DNA of 46,531 bases, from NCBI GenBank assembly GCA_934229275.1, contig CAKQDN010000012.1, forward strand, positions 1-46,531, given 5' to 3'. The notes under the pieces were generated by a model that ran no database searches, was not told the DNA's origin, and saw only the letters and a list, made by a program, of their open reading frames with translations. This stretch comes from an uncultured Clostridia bacterium. Its GTDB lineage: Bacteria > Bacillota > Clostridia > Christensenellales > Pumilibacteraceae. Both the position numbers and the translations under genes were made by a program. Shown here piece by piece: positions 30,527-39,599 of this stretch (positions are counted from its first letter, which is position 1; each line of letters begins with the position of its first letter).

Positions 30527-31735
30527 TTATCTTTTCATTTTGTGCATCCACGAAGGCATATCGTCTTCTTCTACGGAAACGCGCGATCCGCGGGTCTGCG
30601 ATTCGGGACGAGCCTGCGGCGCCTGCTGTGCGGGATAGCCGTTATTTGCGGGACGGCTCGAGGCGAAATTGGGATGCTGTTCGCCGAAACGCTGGTCAAA
30701 CATCTTATTGTAACTCTCGTCGAACACGCTCGAAGCCGTGGGACGCTGCTGTCTTGCGGCAGGCTGAGGTTCGGGCTGAGCGGCTTGTCCGTCGAATCCG
30801 GTTGCGATCATGGTGACGATGATTTCGTCTTTCATAGACTCTCTGATGTCGGCGCCGAATATAATGTTGGCGTTGGGCTGAACGACTTCACGCACGAGAG
30901 AAGTCGCGCGGTTGATTTCGTTAAGAGTCATATCGGGCGAGCCCATGATATTGAGGATAATCTTGGATGCGCCTTCGATGGAAGTTTCGAGCAACGGGCT
31001 GAAAATAGCGCGCTTGACTGCTTCGAGCACTCTGTCGTCGCCGCTTCCCTTACCGATACCCATGTGAGCGACGCCGCTGTTGCGCATAACAGTGCAAACG
31101 TCGGCGAAGTCGAGGTTTATAAGTGCGGGAGTAACGATAAGGTCGCTAATTCCCTGAATGCCTTGACGCAGTACGTCGTCGGCAATCTTGAACGCTTCTT
31201 TAATCGGAACGTTGGGTGCGAATTCCATAAGTTTTTCGTTAGGGATTATAACGATGGTATCAACCACTTTTTTAAGGTTTTCGATACCGATATTCGCGTT
31301 AGTCATACGCGGTTTGCCTTCGAAAGCGAACGGCTTGGTAACAACCGCGATGGTAAGTTTGCCCATTTCCTTTGCAATGCTTGCGATAACCGGAGATGCG
31401 CCGGTACCCGTTCCGCCGCCCATACCTGCGGTGATAAAGACGAGGTCGGCATCCTTAATGGCTGCGGCAATTGCGTTTTTGCTCTCTTCTGCCGCTTTCT
31501 GACCTTTTTCGGGGTCTGCGCCGGCACCCTGACCTTTGGTGAATTTGTCGCCGATCTGAATTCTGGTTTCCGCTTCCGATAAACCGAGATCCTGAAGATC
31601 GGTGTTGATGGCAATGAATTTTGCGCTGTTGATTTTCGCGTCTATCATGCTGTTTACGGCGTTGTTTCCGGCTCCGCCTACGCCGACGACTTTGATTAAA
31701 GCCGGCATTAAAGTTCTGTCGAAAGTATTATCCAT
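30527..31735 (-). CDS. ftsZ: Cell division GTPase FtsZ
   Basis: 402 residues. Tubulin-like GTPase with VVGVGGAGNNAVN (~17-29), the signature GMGGGTGTGASP and the T7 loop NLDFADV. A disordered linker rich in Gln, Pro and Arg (~320-385) leads to a conserved C-terminal peptide DDMPSWMHKMKR that binds FtsA/SepF. It forms the Z ring. It follows ftsA by 15 bases. Confidence 0.97.
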   Translation of the reverse strand: MDNTFDRTLMPALIKVVGVGGAGNNAVNSMIDAKINSAKFIAINTDLQDLGLSEAETRIQIGDKFTKGQGAGADPEKGQKAAEESKNAIAAAIKDADLVFITAGMGGGTGTGASPVIASIAKEMGKLTIAVVTKPFAFEGKPRMTNANIGIENLKKVVDTIVIIPNEKLMEFAPNVPIKEAFKIADDVLRQGIQGISDLIVTPALINLDFADVCTVMRNSGVAHMGIGKGSGDDRVLEAVKRAIFSPLLETSIEGASKIILNIMGSPDMTLNEINRATSLVREVVQPNANIIFGADIRESMKDEIIVTMIATGFDGQAAQPEPQPAARQQRPTASSVFDESYNKMFDQRFGEQHPNFASSRPANNGYPAQQAPQARPESQTRGSRVSVEEDDMPSWMHKMKR

Positions 31736-31750
31736 AACTGTTGTTACTCC

Positions 31751-32920
31751 TTATCTGTTTTTGATTTTGTTTATAATCTTGCTGAAAAAGTTTTCCTTTT
31801 CCGGCATTACGTTACTGAGTATCATATCCATAAGTCCCCATCCGGACGACTTATCGGGATAGCCCACCTGAGGCATGGGCGGTACGACTATTTCAACCGG
31901 GCGATTGAGCGTTGCGGACAACTCGTCCTTGACTCCGTGCATAAACGCTATTCCGCCGCCGGTGAGATATAACGGCGCATAATCGGGCATTTTCACCTGA
32001 CAAGCGGATATGCACTTTGCAAGCGTTTTAGCAATGACTCCGATACGATAGCGCACGATTTCGTTGACCGTTTTCGCGGAGAACGAACGTATTTTGTCGC
32101 CCACCGTTATTTCGTACATTTCGTCGTCGTTTGCGTCGAGCGAAACGATTACCTTTTGTTTTAGCAGTTGTGCCTGCGAATAGGGAATTCCGAGTGCTTC
32201 GCACAAGTCTGCCTCGATATATCCTCCGCCCATCGAGAAACTCTTCATGTCCAGAAGTCCGTCGCCTTTTCCGAGGCAAAGCGTACTCGATATGTAGCCG
32301 ACGTCGGCAAGCAAAACGCCTTCATCGCGTTTCTTTTCGGGGAAAAGCAGCATGTATTCCGCAAGAGCGCTTGCAACGTAATCGACGCCTTCAATTCCGA
32401 GATCGGTTATTATTCTGTCGAAAGTGCCGACAAACTTCTTCTCGGCAAATACGTTCGAAAGATACGCCGACAACTGCACTCCGTACTGTCCTACGGGCAC
32501 CATGACTTTATTGGTGTTGTCTATCGTAAAATAGACCGGCTGAACGTTGATAACTTCGTATTCGTTGGAATATTCGGGGAAAGAACACGCTCCGTACAGC
32601 CTGTCCAAGTCTGCATCGAATATTCTGTGACGTTTGGAAAAACTGATGCTTGCTTCTTTGCACGCCACGATGCAGAACTCGCCGGGAACGCCGACGTACA
32701 GCGTTTTGATTTTGTCTCCTGACGACTGTTCGGCTGCGGAAACGGCGGTTGCGACAGCCGCAGGCAGTTTTTCTTTATTTATCCATTCACCGTCGGCATA
32801 GCCGTCGTATTTGCACTCGCCGATCCCTTTTATCTGAACGGTGTTGTTCGAACCGCGCTGCCCGATGTACACCGTGAGTTTGCTTGATCCTATATCCAAT
32901 ACAGCAACATTTTGCGTCAT
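31751..32920 (-). CDS. ftsA: Cell division protein FtsA
   Basis: 389 residues, actin-like fold: phosphate-1 VLDIGSSKLTV (8-18), the SHS2 (1C) domain, phosphate-2 LLADVGYISSTLCL and the adenosine motif YLTGGGIAFM. The last residues (ENFFSKIINKIKNR) form the amphipathic membrane-targeting helix. It anchors FtsZ to the membrane. GGAG stands upstream of the ATG at 11 bases, a little far. Confidence 0.94.
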   Translation of the reverse strand: MTQNVAVLDIGSSKLTVYIGQRGSNNTVQIKGIGECKYDGYADGEWINKEKLPAAVATAVSAAEQSSGDKIKTLYVGVPGEFCIVACKEASISFSKRHRIFDADLDRLYGACSFPEYSNEYEVINVQPVYFTIDNTNKVMVPVGQYGVQLSAYLSNVFAEKKFVGTFDRIITDLGIEGVDYVASALAEYMLLFPEKKRDEGVLLADVGYISSTLCLGKGDGLLDMKSFSMGGGYIEADLCEALGIPYSQAQLLKQKVIVSLDANDDEMYEITVGDKIRSFSAKTVNEIVRYRIGVIAKTLAKCISACQVKMPDYAPLYLTGGGIAFMHGVKDELSATLNRPVEIVVPPMPQVGYPDKSSGWGLMDMILSNVMPEKENFFSKIINKIKNR

Positions 32921-33009
32921 TACCGTAATAATCTCCTTTCAGATGCTATTAATATTTTATAGTTTTTCTCTCCGTTTGTCAATACCGCAAACGAAATTTC
33001 CGAAAAAAA

Positions 33010-33810
33010 TCAATTTTGCGACTTTATTTCCGCATACTTGTCCTTCTCGGTCCAGGTTGCATGCACTCCGTCCTTGGCGTCGTAAACCGTTATAGTGCCT
33101 TTCGACTTGTGATCGAAATCGGTCTGATTGAGTACCGACACTGCAAAACGAACCTTTTCGAGAAGATGCATGCCGGGGTACTGAATCTCTATACACACGC
33201 CGGCAGCGGTTTTTACAAACAACTCGTTTTTATCTATCATCGACATGTCTACGAAATCAAACATTGCGACGATGTTATCCGACTTTCCTTCCGTGCGATG
33301 CAACGCCGACATAAATCCGGTCAAAATCGAGCATGCGTTCGAATCGGCGTCGAACAGCATATCGCCTGCTTCCGTCGAAAGCGGATTGCCGTCGAATAAC
33401 AATTTTATTCGTTTTTCCGATTCGGGCAATGCGGACGTGCGCAGTATTTTTCCGTTATTGGAAACGTAAAGATATTTGTCCTCGTTCTGCACGACGAAAT
33501 ACTCTTTTATTTTAACGTAATTTATGTATACTCCGGACGGAAAAACACGTTCGACGTTTATGACCCAGACGTTCGGAAGTTTGCTTTCGACCTCTGCGAT
33601 AACCTCTTTTTCCCGAACGAGGAATATGTTCGAGCCTTTCTTGAGTTTAACCTGCGACGCTTCCACCACCTGTTCGTTCAGTGTTGCGTCGTCGGCGTTA
33701 TAGCAATATCCGACAACCGTTTTAACGGAAAAAAGCACGCTGCTCACCACGATGAGTATCGTCAAAAAACATAATATGAGGAAGAGAACCAATGTTTTTT
33801 TGCTTTTCAT
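33010..33810 (-). CDS. ftsQ: Cell division protein FtsQ/DivIB
   Basis: 266 residues: a short cytoplasmic head, one membrane anchor (~8-30), a POTRA domain (VKLKKGSNIFLV...LPNVWVINVERVFPS, ~45-110) and an extracellular beta domain. It bridges early and late division proteins. I start at MKSKKT, with AAGGTG upstream. Between murA and ftsA, the usual dcw position. Confidence 0.88.
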   Translation of the reverse strand: MKSKKTLVLFLILCFLTILIVVSSVLFSVKTVVGYCYNADDATLNEQVVEASQVKLKKGSNIFLVREKEVIAEVESKLPNVWVINVERVFPSGVYINYVKIKEYFVVQNEDKYLYVSNNGKILRTSALPESEKRIKLLFDGNPLSTEAGDMLFDADSNACSILTGFMSALHRTEGKSDNIVAMFDFVDMSMIDKNELFVKTAAGVCIEIQYPGMHLLEKVRFAVSVLNQTDFDHKSKGTITVYDAKDGVHATWTEKDKYAEIKSQN

Positions 33811-33878
33811 ATTACACCTTAACATATATTATATCAGAAAACGCGCCGCAATGCAAGAGTTTTTTGACGATTGGTGCA

Positions 33879-35147
33879 TTATTCTTGCAAACCGTCACAT
33901 TTGCGGGAAATATCGGCTCCGAGCGATAATAATAGTTTTTCAATTTTGTAATATCCTCTGTCAACGTGCCTGATTCCGCGAATAATACTCTCTCCTTCCG
34001 CCCCGAGCGCGGCTACTATAAGCGCGGCTCCGCCCCTTAAATCTTCCGCCGTCATTTCCGCCGAACGAAGGCTTTGTTTGCCCCTGACAATCGCAACGCG
34101 GTCTTTTACGGTTATATCGGCACCGGTCTTTATCAGTTGACGAGTATATCTGTATCTGCTTTCGAACAGATTTTCGACCATTATTCCCGTTCCGCTAGCA
34201 TAGCACAGCGTTGCAAGAAACAGTGGCTGCATGTCGGTCGGAAAGCCGGGAAAAGGCTGCGTTTCGGTTTTTCGAACCGCTTTCGGTCGGTCGGAAAACT
34301 CGAACACCGCCGCGTTTTCTTCGTGAGTTATCCGCGCGCCTGCCTGTCTGAATTTCGCTTCTACCGCTTTCATATCCCGTTCGCAATAGTTTTTGAGCGC
34401 AATTTTTCCGCCTCCGACGGCACATGCCGCCACCGCGGTTCCTGCCACGATTCTGTCGGGTAACGGTTTATAAATAACTTCTCCGAGTTTTTTAACGCCT
34501 TGCACGCATATCGTATCCGTTCCGCCGCCGTATACTTTTCCGCCGGCAACGTTTATGAAATTCGCAAGATCTCGCACTTCCGGCTCTTTCGCGGCGTTGC
34601 GGATAATCGTAGTCCCGTCGAGAAGCGCGCTTGCCATAACGAGATTTTCGGTCGCTCCGACGCTGGGAAAATCAAGACAGATTTCCCCTGACCGCATATT
34701 CGTTCCGTCACAGAATATCTTTCCGTTTTTCTCGCTTATTACCACGCCCAGTCTTTTCAATCCGTCAATATGTAAATCTATCGGTCGCAATCCGATTTCA
34801 CAGCCGCCGGGATAGCAAAGACATGCGCATCCGAACGCGCCGAGAAGCGGACCGAGCAAAAACACCGACGAACGGATTTCGCTCGTGTATTTTTCTTCAA
34901 GCGGTTTCGGTTGGACATATCTGCAATCGATAAAAAGATCACCGCCGGCAAACTTAGCCGTACCGCCGAGAAATCCGATGATTTCCGCCATCTTTTTAAC
35001 GTCGGCAAGCGGTTGGCAGTCTTTAATAATCACTTGCCCTTTTATCATGAGCGAAGCGGCGAGTATCGGCAGCACTGCGTTTTTTGCCGCAGGCAGCGAT
35101 ATTTCTCCACAAAGTTTTCTTTTCCCTTTAACCGTTATGTATTCCAT
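33879..35147 (-). CDS. murA: UDP-N-acetylglucosamine 1-carboxyvinyltransferase MurA
   Basis: 422 residues, EPSP-synthase fold. The catalytic loop PGGCEIGLRPIDLH carries the active-site Cys, so fosfomycin sensitivity is expected; KNAVLPIL (Lys22 region) and PGFPTDMQP are further signatures. It makes UDP-GlcNAc-enolpyruvate, the first committed step of peptidoglycan synthesis. GAGGTG precedes the ATG. Between ytaF-like and ftsQ. Confidence 0.96.
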   Translation of the reverse strand: MEYITVKGKRKLCGEISLPAAKNAVLPILAASLMIKGQVIIKDCQPLADVKKMAEIIGFLGGTAKFAGGDLFIDCRYVQPKPLEEKYTSEIRSSVFLLGPLLGAFGCACLCYPGGCEIGLRPIDLHIDGLKRLGVVISEKNGKIFCDGTNMRSGEICLDFPSVGATENLVMASALLDGTTIIRNAAKEPEVRDLANFINVAGGKVYGGGTDTICVQGVKKLGEVIYKPLPDRIVAGTAVAACAVGGGKIALKNYCERDMKAVEAKFRQAGARITHEENAAVFEFSDRPKAVRKTETQPFPGFPTDMQPLFLATLCYASGTGIMVENLFESRYRYTRQLIKTGADITVKDRVAIVRGKQSLRSAEMTAEDLRGGAALIVAALGAEGESIIRGIRHVDRGYYKIEKLLLSLGADISRKCDGLQE

Positions 35148-35185
35148 AATTCACCTCAAAGTTGCCGATATACTCGTTCATAATA

Positions 35186-35674
35186 TTAACAAAACGCTCG
35201 CTTTATTCCGAGCGCGAATAAAAACGCTCCGGACAAAAAGGTCAGATCTCCGAAAACTTTCGAGGGCTTCGCGGATATAGCGCCTAGATATAGAAATACG
35301 GCATGAAAAAACCCCATTAAAAGCGAACAAGGCAGAATATCGTCGTTCAGTGCCAGACACGCGACCGCCGCATCCGCACCGACAAATAAGCCGAGCGCGG
35401 TCAAATCGGTGTTTTTCGATTTGTTCTTCTTTTCTCTGCCGCCGAGCATATATTTTATTCCCGTAAAAGCCAGCAAAAGTCCGCCGGCAATATTGAGAAT
35501 TTTTTCATGACCACCGAGGAACGAACGAAAAACGCCTGCCGTAAGACATGCGAAAAAAGTTATCAGTCCTGCGTAAAGCGCACCGAAAACGCCTGTTCTT
35601 TTACTCATTCCGTATGCGAATCCGGCAGCGTACGCATCGACGCTGACCGAAATCGCCGTAAATAATAAAACCAT
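35186..35674 (-). CDS. MntP/YtaF-family membrane protein
   Basis: 162 residues, about six membrane segments, with two internal repeats each bearing an Asp in a membrane helix (SVSVDAYAAGFAYG and GLFVGADAAVACLAL). This is the pattern of the MntP (Mn efflux)/YtaF (sporulation membrane protein) family; the short length and the location among sporulation genes favour YtaF, but Mn export is also possible. It is 38 bases upstream of murA on the same strand and probably co-transcribed. Confidence 0.78.
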   Translation of the reverse strand: MVLLFTAISVSVDAYAAGFAYGMSKRTGVFGALYAGLITFFACLTAGVFRSFLGGHEKILNIAGGLLLAFTGIKYMLGGREKKNKSKNTDLTALGLFVGADAAVACLALNDDILPCSLLMGFFHAVFLYLGAISAKPSKVFGDLTFLSGAFLFALGIKRAFC

Positions 35675-35780
35675 AGCGGCAGTTCCTTTTTTGTGGATTA
35701 CTACATACTATGGTTTTTAACGTTTATTGTGTTACCGCGGCGAGGCGCGGTTTATTATTCGATTGACTTAAATTTTTCGA
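35675..35780. other. Intergenic region with a GC-rich palindrome
   Basis: ACCGCG-GCGAGG-CGCGGT forms a six-base-pair hairpin, followed by TTTATTATT on the plus strand only. It could be a terminator for plus-strand transcription, but no plus-strand gene is here. I saw no convincing promoter for the YtaF-like gene. Confidence 0.4.
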
Positions 35781-36416
35781 TCAGGCGGAAAAATCGTTTG
35801 CTATTTTGGACAACTCTTTTTTAAGATCATCGATGGACTTCGCGAGTTCGTCTTTGCTTTTTAACGTTCCCTGTGCGTCCGGTTCTTTTTCGTTGAGCGA
35901 ACGCAGTTCGAGTCCCGCTTTCACGTCGTCCATAGACGACATGACTTCGCCGACGGAAGAAAGCAGTTTTTCCACCTTTTCGTCCGTTGCGGAAACGACC
36001 GAAAGTTTTGCGTTCTGTTCTTTTAAGTTCACCATTTCTGCTTTAAGTCCGTCTACGTCCGAGCGAAGAGCGCACGTTTCGTCCAGAATAAGGTTGTTGT
36101 AACTTTCGTTTTTAACTTCTCCGTTCTGACTTACTTCCGCCATTCCGAGCGTAAACATCTGATCGCGCAGTTTTTCCACAGACAAGCAAAGAATGTTTTC
36201 GCTGCCGGTAAGAGCGTCTATTTTTTTGCAAAGCGAAGTTACGAGTTCGGAAAGTTCGCGTCTTTCCTCGGCTGCTTTACGAAACATTTCGTCGTTTTTT
36301 GCTTCGAGCGCGTTTATCTTTTTTTCGAGTGCGACTATTGCCGCCGTATTATCCGTTGAGGTTTCCGATGCGTTTACCGTTTTATTTTTGTTTTTATCCT
36401 TGTTTTTATCTTTCAT
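35781..36416 (-). CDS. Hypothetical coiled-coil protein
   Basis: 211 residues, soluble, highly charged. A Lys/Asn-rich head (KDKNKDKNKNK) is followed by long heptad-like stretches (about 28-75, 115-145 and 180-205) predicted as coiled coil; two or three Cys. I do not recognise it. GGAGG stands six bases before the ATG. It is 45 bases downstream of two membrane proteins and upstream of the YtaF-like gene, in a place where dcw clusters have no conserved gene. Confidence 0.72.
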   Translation of the reverse strand: MKDKNKDKNKNKTVNASETSTDNTAAIVALEKKINALEAKNDEMFRKAAEERRELSELVTSLCKKIDALTGSENILCLSVEKLRDQMFTLGMAEVSQNGEVKNESYNNLILDETCALRSDVDGLKAEMVNLKEQNAKLSVVSATDEKVEKLLSSVGEVMSSMDDVKAGLELRSLNEKEPDAQGTLKSKDELAKSIDDLKKELSKIANDFSA

Positions 36417-36461
36417 GTTATCCTCCGAAGTACGGTTAAAATATGTTCTCGCGAAACAAAA

Positions 36462-37364
36462 TCAGCGGTCTTCGCCGACTATTTCATTCGAAACGTAGTA
36501 TCTGTAGCCTCTTTTGGTATAATAATAGGTCATATCGAACACATATACCAAAACGATGCTCACGGGTAACGAAATGATTATTCCTGCTCCGAAAGTGTAT
36601 CTTGCGATGAAAAAGTTTATTCCGAGCAACAGAAAAGCCACTATGACGTACGTTCCGTAAATACGTCCCGGCTCGGAAAAATAGAACCTAAACGACATTC
36701 TTAGCGAACCGAATATACTGCGTCCGTCGGCTGCGATCGACGCGCCCCAACAAGCGGTTACGCAATGCGTAAACGTAAAATACACAACGAGAACGATGCA
36801 CGCGATAAACGGAACGAACAGTCGTGCCGCCGAAAAAACAAGGGCTTTGGACGTGTAAAACACGATTACGATAACGACGACGTCGCCGAGTGCTTTAAGA
36901 AGAATGTTGCACATCGAAAAAAGAAAAGACGTGGAAAAACTCGAAATGTACAAGCCTACAAATCCGTAGTCGGCATTATCGCTCATGATTCCTCTTAATT
37001 TTTTGAGCATCGGAAGTTTCATCATTCCGTATATAAGACGACAAACGACTCCGATAAAAAGTATGACATACAACACCGTCAGGATGACGAGATCGTCACG
37101 AGTGCGCATAACTTCACCGATGCGTCTTATGCACTGCTCCGTTTGCTCGAACAATTCCGAACTATATCCGTTTATTACGAATTTGGTGATTACTTCGCCC
37201 ACGCTTGCGGTTACGCCTTCTCCTTCGAGAAAACGATAGACGGGAATAAGCGCGAAAACGCTTACGCTTGCAAGCACGACGGTCGCCACCACGAGATAAA
37301 TCATGACGGAATATACCATCGAAAATTTCGATGCGAATATTTTCAGCGAATTTTTAATCGGCAC
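36462..37364 (-). CDS. Unknown polytopic membrane protein
   Basis: 300 residues with about six membrane segments (roughly 20-42, 95-115, 140-165, 168-190, 195-215 and 238-275); the termini are soluble. Family not recognised. GTG start, with GGAGGAG seven bases upstream. It follows the related-looking 275-residue protein by 15 bases, so the two form an operon, perhaps as a heteromeric membrane complex. Confidence 0.72.
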   Translation of the reverse strand: MPIKNSLKIFASKFSMVYSVMIYLVVATVVLASVSVFALIPVYRFLEGEGVTASVGEVITKFVINGYSSELFEQTEQCIRRIGEVMRTRDDLVILTVLYVILFIGVVCRLIYGMMKLPMLKKLRGIMSDNADYGFVGLYISSFSTSFLFSMCNILLKALGDVVVIVIVFYTSKALVFSAARLFVPFIACIVLVVYFTFTHCVTACWGASIAADGRSIFGSLRMSFRFYFSEPGRIYGTYVIVAFLLLGINFFIARYTFGAGIIISLPVSIVLVYVFDMTYYYTKRGYRYYVSNEIVGEDR

Positions 37365-37379
37365 GACAATTCTCCTCCG

Positions 37380-38207
37380 TCAATACAGTTTTTTCAGGTC
37401 GACTCGTTCGATTTTCTGCTGAGTGAAAACCGATATAATCGAAAACAGAGTCAGATAGGTAACGGTAAACAGTGCCATAACGACATCGGCGACGGCAAGC
37501 ACTATTCCGGGCGCGGACACTGCCATAAGTATATACGATACGATGATATTTAACACAAACGGCAATGAATAGGCAACGACAAGCGAACCTCTGTCGTTTT
37601 TTCCGCCCGCACGCAGTGCTTCGCTGACTGCGTCTTTAAAAGCGTAGCCGTACACCATCATCATCGACGACGTCATAATCGGGAACATTATAAAATAGAT
37701 CACAAGCACATACGTCGCTATTCCGAGCACGGTTACGACTGCGATCAGACCGCCGTCCGGCTTTCCGACGGGTGCGAACATTTCGGATAAAAGCGAAACC
37801 ACGCATGCAAACAGAGCCTTATAGGCAAGAAGCGACAAAAACGCAATCGCCACGGTGGGCATAACCGATTCGAGTCCGTGATTGACATTGCTCATCGGCA
37901 TGCGAACCGACAGTTTGCCCGTTCGGAAATGCTTGTACACCATTGTGAGCAAAAAACTGCACGAAAAACTGACCATGACGAAAAACGCCGGCAGCACAAC
38001 TATATAATACACCGGATACGATTGGAAAAGCATGCGAAAAACGCTTCCGATCGAAAGATTTTCCGTGTTTCCGTACTCGCGAATAAACGTAAGCGTACGC
38101 GATTGGCGGTAGAATATACCCACCAAAATCGCGCTCGGAAGCACCGGCAAAACCACTCTCGGAAAATGCCTGAACATATAGTATAAAACTTGCTTGATGT
38201 ATTTCAC
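37380..38207 (-). CDS. Unknown polytopic membrane protein
   Basis: 275 residues from a GTG at 38207, with about six membrane segments. Family not recognised; its topology parallels the next gene. The frame also contains an ATG five codons upstream, but that lies inside the -10 region of a good promoter and has no Shine-Dalgarno; the GTG comes six bases after the -10, the same geometry as at der and the 131-residue gene. It shares its upstream region with the divergent TPP riboswitch. Confidence 0.7.
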   Translation of the reverse strand: MKYIKQVLYYMFRHFPRVVLPVLPSAILVGIFYRQSRTLTFIREYGNTENLSIGSVFRMLFQSYPVYYIVVLPAFFVMVSFSCSFLLTMVYKHFRTGKLSVRMPMSNVNHGLESVMPTVAIAFLSLLAYKALFACVVSLLSEMFAPVGKPDGGLIAVVTVLGIATYVLVIYFIMFPIMTSSMMMVYGYAFKDAVSEALRAGGKNDRGSLVVAYSLPFVLNIIVSYILMAVSAPGIVLAVADVVMALFTVTYLTLFSIISVFTQQKIERVDLKKLY

Positions 38208-38213
38208 ACTTAC

Positions 38214-38242
38214 AGTATACATTATCCCGAAAAAAAATGCAA
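38214..38242 (-). promoter_or_regulatory. SigA-type promoter of the membrane protein pair, placed for a leaderless mRNA
   Basis: Minus strand TTGCAT (38237-38242), 17-base spacer, TATACT (38214-38219), six bases, then GTG. It is back to back with the thiT promoter nine bases away. Confidence 0.7.
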
Positions 38243-38250
38243 CGTTTTGC

Positions 38251-38279
38251 TTGACAAATTTAACGTAATATTTTATACT
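38251..38279 (+). promoter_or_regulatory. SigA-type promoter of the TPP riboswitch-thiT unit
   Basis: TTGACA (38251-38256), 17-base spacer, TATACT (38274-38279), just upstream of the riboswitch aptamer. Confidence 0.9.
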
Positions 38280-38288
38280 GTACCCGAT

Positions 38289-38380
38289 ACCGCTAGGGGT
38301 GCTTTCAATAGAGAAGGCTGAGATCGGAAGTCGTCTTTCGTGTCCCTTTGAACCTGTAAGTCAACACTTGCGTAGGGAAG
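38289..38380 (+). promoter_or_regulatory. TPP riboswitch (THI element)
   Basis: The conserved aptamer parts are in order: GCTAGGGGTGC, then GGCTGAGAT, then CCCTTTGAACCTG, then CACTTGCGTAGGGAAGC. It binds thiamine pyrophosphate. The gene behind it is a thiamine transporter, and a terminator hairpin lies between aptamer and gene, so it most likely turns thiT off by premature termination when TPP is high. Confidence 0.95.
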
Positions 38381-38416
38381 CCGTTCGCGTTTTTACGACC
38401 GATTTTTATTGATTGC

Positions 38417-38455
38417 AAAAAAGGCAGTTCGCGTTTTCCGTGCGGGCTGCCTTTT
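38417..38455 (+). terminator. Riboswitch-controlled terminator in the thiT leader
   Basis: Arms AAAAGGCAG and CTGCCTTTT with an inner CGCG/CGTG pairing, followed by T residues. Placed between aptamer and thiT, it is the likely expression platform. Confidence 0.75.
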
Positions 38456-38495
38456 CGGTTAATAAATTCGTGCGTATCAAAGGAGATTAATTAAA

Positions 38496-39599
38496 ATGTT
38501 AAACAACATCGACCCCGAACAACTTGACCTCGTCAAAAAACTTTTGCAGCAGTATTATTTGTACGCAGCCATTGCGATAATAGTTCTGCTTATCGGCATC
38601 GGCACCGTCATCTATTTTCTGGCGCGCGAAAAATTCAAAAATTATCTGACGCTCGCATTCGGAATAGCACTCGGTTGCTCGCTTCTGATCGGCTTCTCGC
38701 TTACCTCGCTCGTAATCGCGAATTATTATTTGAACGATTACTTTAACCTTACATTCTGGCTGCTGCTCGGGCTTTTCGCACTCGTATTCGTCATTGCGGT
38801 TACCGCATACATACTTAAAGCGGTAAACAGCCCCGCTTTCAAGATTTTTATGCTGGTTTCGCTTGCCGTAATATTTGTATACTCCGCCGCTATCATGGCG
38901 TTTGCCCCGGTTTCCGACGAAATTTACACTCCACAGAATCCCGTTCTGTTCTATGCTTTAAGCATTGCGCTCATGGCAGCGATTGCCGTTTTCGCTCTTT
39001 TGGGAAAAGGCACGGTTATGAAATCCACAAAGGCTATTACCTACGCCGCCGCATGTATAGCCGTCGGATACGCGCTTTCGTATATTAAACTGTTCTCACT
39101 TCCGAAAGGCGGCTCCGTAACACTTGCGTCGCTTCTGCCTCTTATGCTGTATTCGTACATGTTCGGCACCAAAAACGGCGTTATAGCCGGTCTTATCTAC
39201 GGTTTACTGCAATTCTTCCAGGAACCGTTCGCATGCCAGCCGATGCAGGTTTTCCTCGATTATCCGCTTGCGTTCGGAAGCATCGGTCTTGCCGGAATCA
39301 TGCGCGGCAGAATCAAAAACATCATGCACGTCGAATTCGGCGTCGGCGCGGTAATTGCGTGCGTCATGAGATTCGCAAGCCATTATCTTTCGGGCTTATT
39401 CGTTTTCTACTCCGGCGCAGGCAATATGGCGCCCTGGCTGTACAGTATGGTGTATAACTCTTTCGTTTTCGTTGACGCGGCAATCGCGATAGCCGTCGGA
39501 CTTATTCTGCTCGCAAGCAAATCTTTCCGTAAAATCGTTACCGGCGTTATCGAGCAGAATGACTCGCTCGCTACGGAAAAAGTTCAATCCGAAAACTAA
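38496..39599 (+). CDS. thiT: ThiT-family thiamine ECF transporter S component with extra N-terminal membrane domain
   Basis: 367 residues, about twice the size of known ThiT. Residues ~170-355 match ThiT (KGGSVTLASLLPLMLYSYMFG, GLLQFFQEP and DYPLAFGSIGLAG), the high-affinity thiamine-binding subunit that works with the shared ECF energising module. Residues 1-165 add five membrane segments (~18-38, 46-70, 80-105, 115-135 and 148-170) I cannot assign. GGAG stands nine bases before the ATG. Control by the TPP riboswitch supports the function. The stop overlaps the stop of the convergent ftsW gene. Confidence 0.88.
   Translation: MLNNIDPEQLDLVKKLLQQYYLYAAIAIIVLLIGIGTVIYFLAREKFKNYLTLAFGIALGCSLLIGFSLTSLVIANYYLNDYFNLTFWLLLGLFALVFVIAVTAYILKAVNSPAFKIFMLVSLAVIFVYSAAIMAFAPVSDEIYTPQNPVLFYALSIALMAAIAVFALLGKGTVMKSTKAITYAAACIAVGYALSYIKLFSLPKGGSVTLASLLPLMLYSYMFGTKNGVIAGLIYGLLQFFQEPFACQPMQVFLDYPLAFGSIGLAGIMRGRIKNIMHVEFGVGAVIACVMRFASHYLSGLFVFYSGAGNMAPWLYSMVYNSFVFVDAAIAIAVGLILLASKSFRKIVTGVIEQNDSLATEKVQSEN

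Noticed and set aside
35675..35780. Manganese (yybP-ykoY) riboswitch upstream of the MntP/YtaF-like gene
   Set aside because: The region is short and lacks the conserved aptamer segments; only a simple GC-rich hairpin is present.
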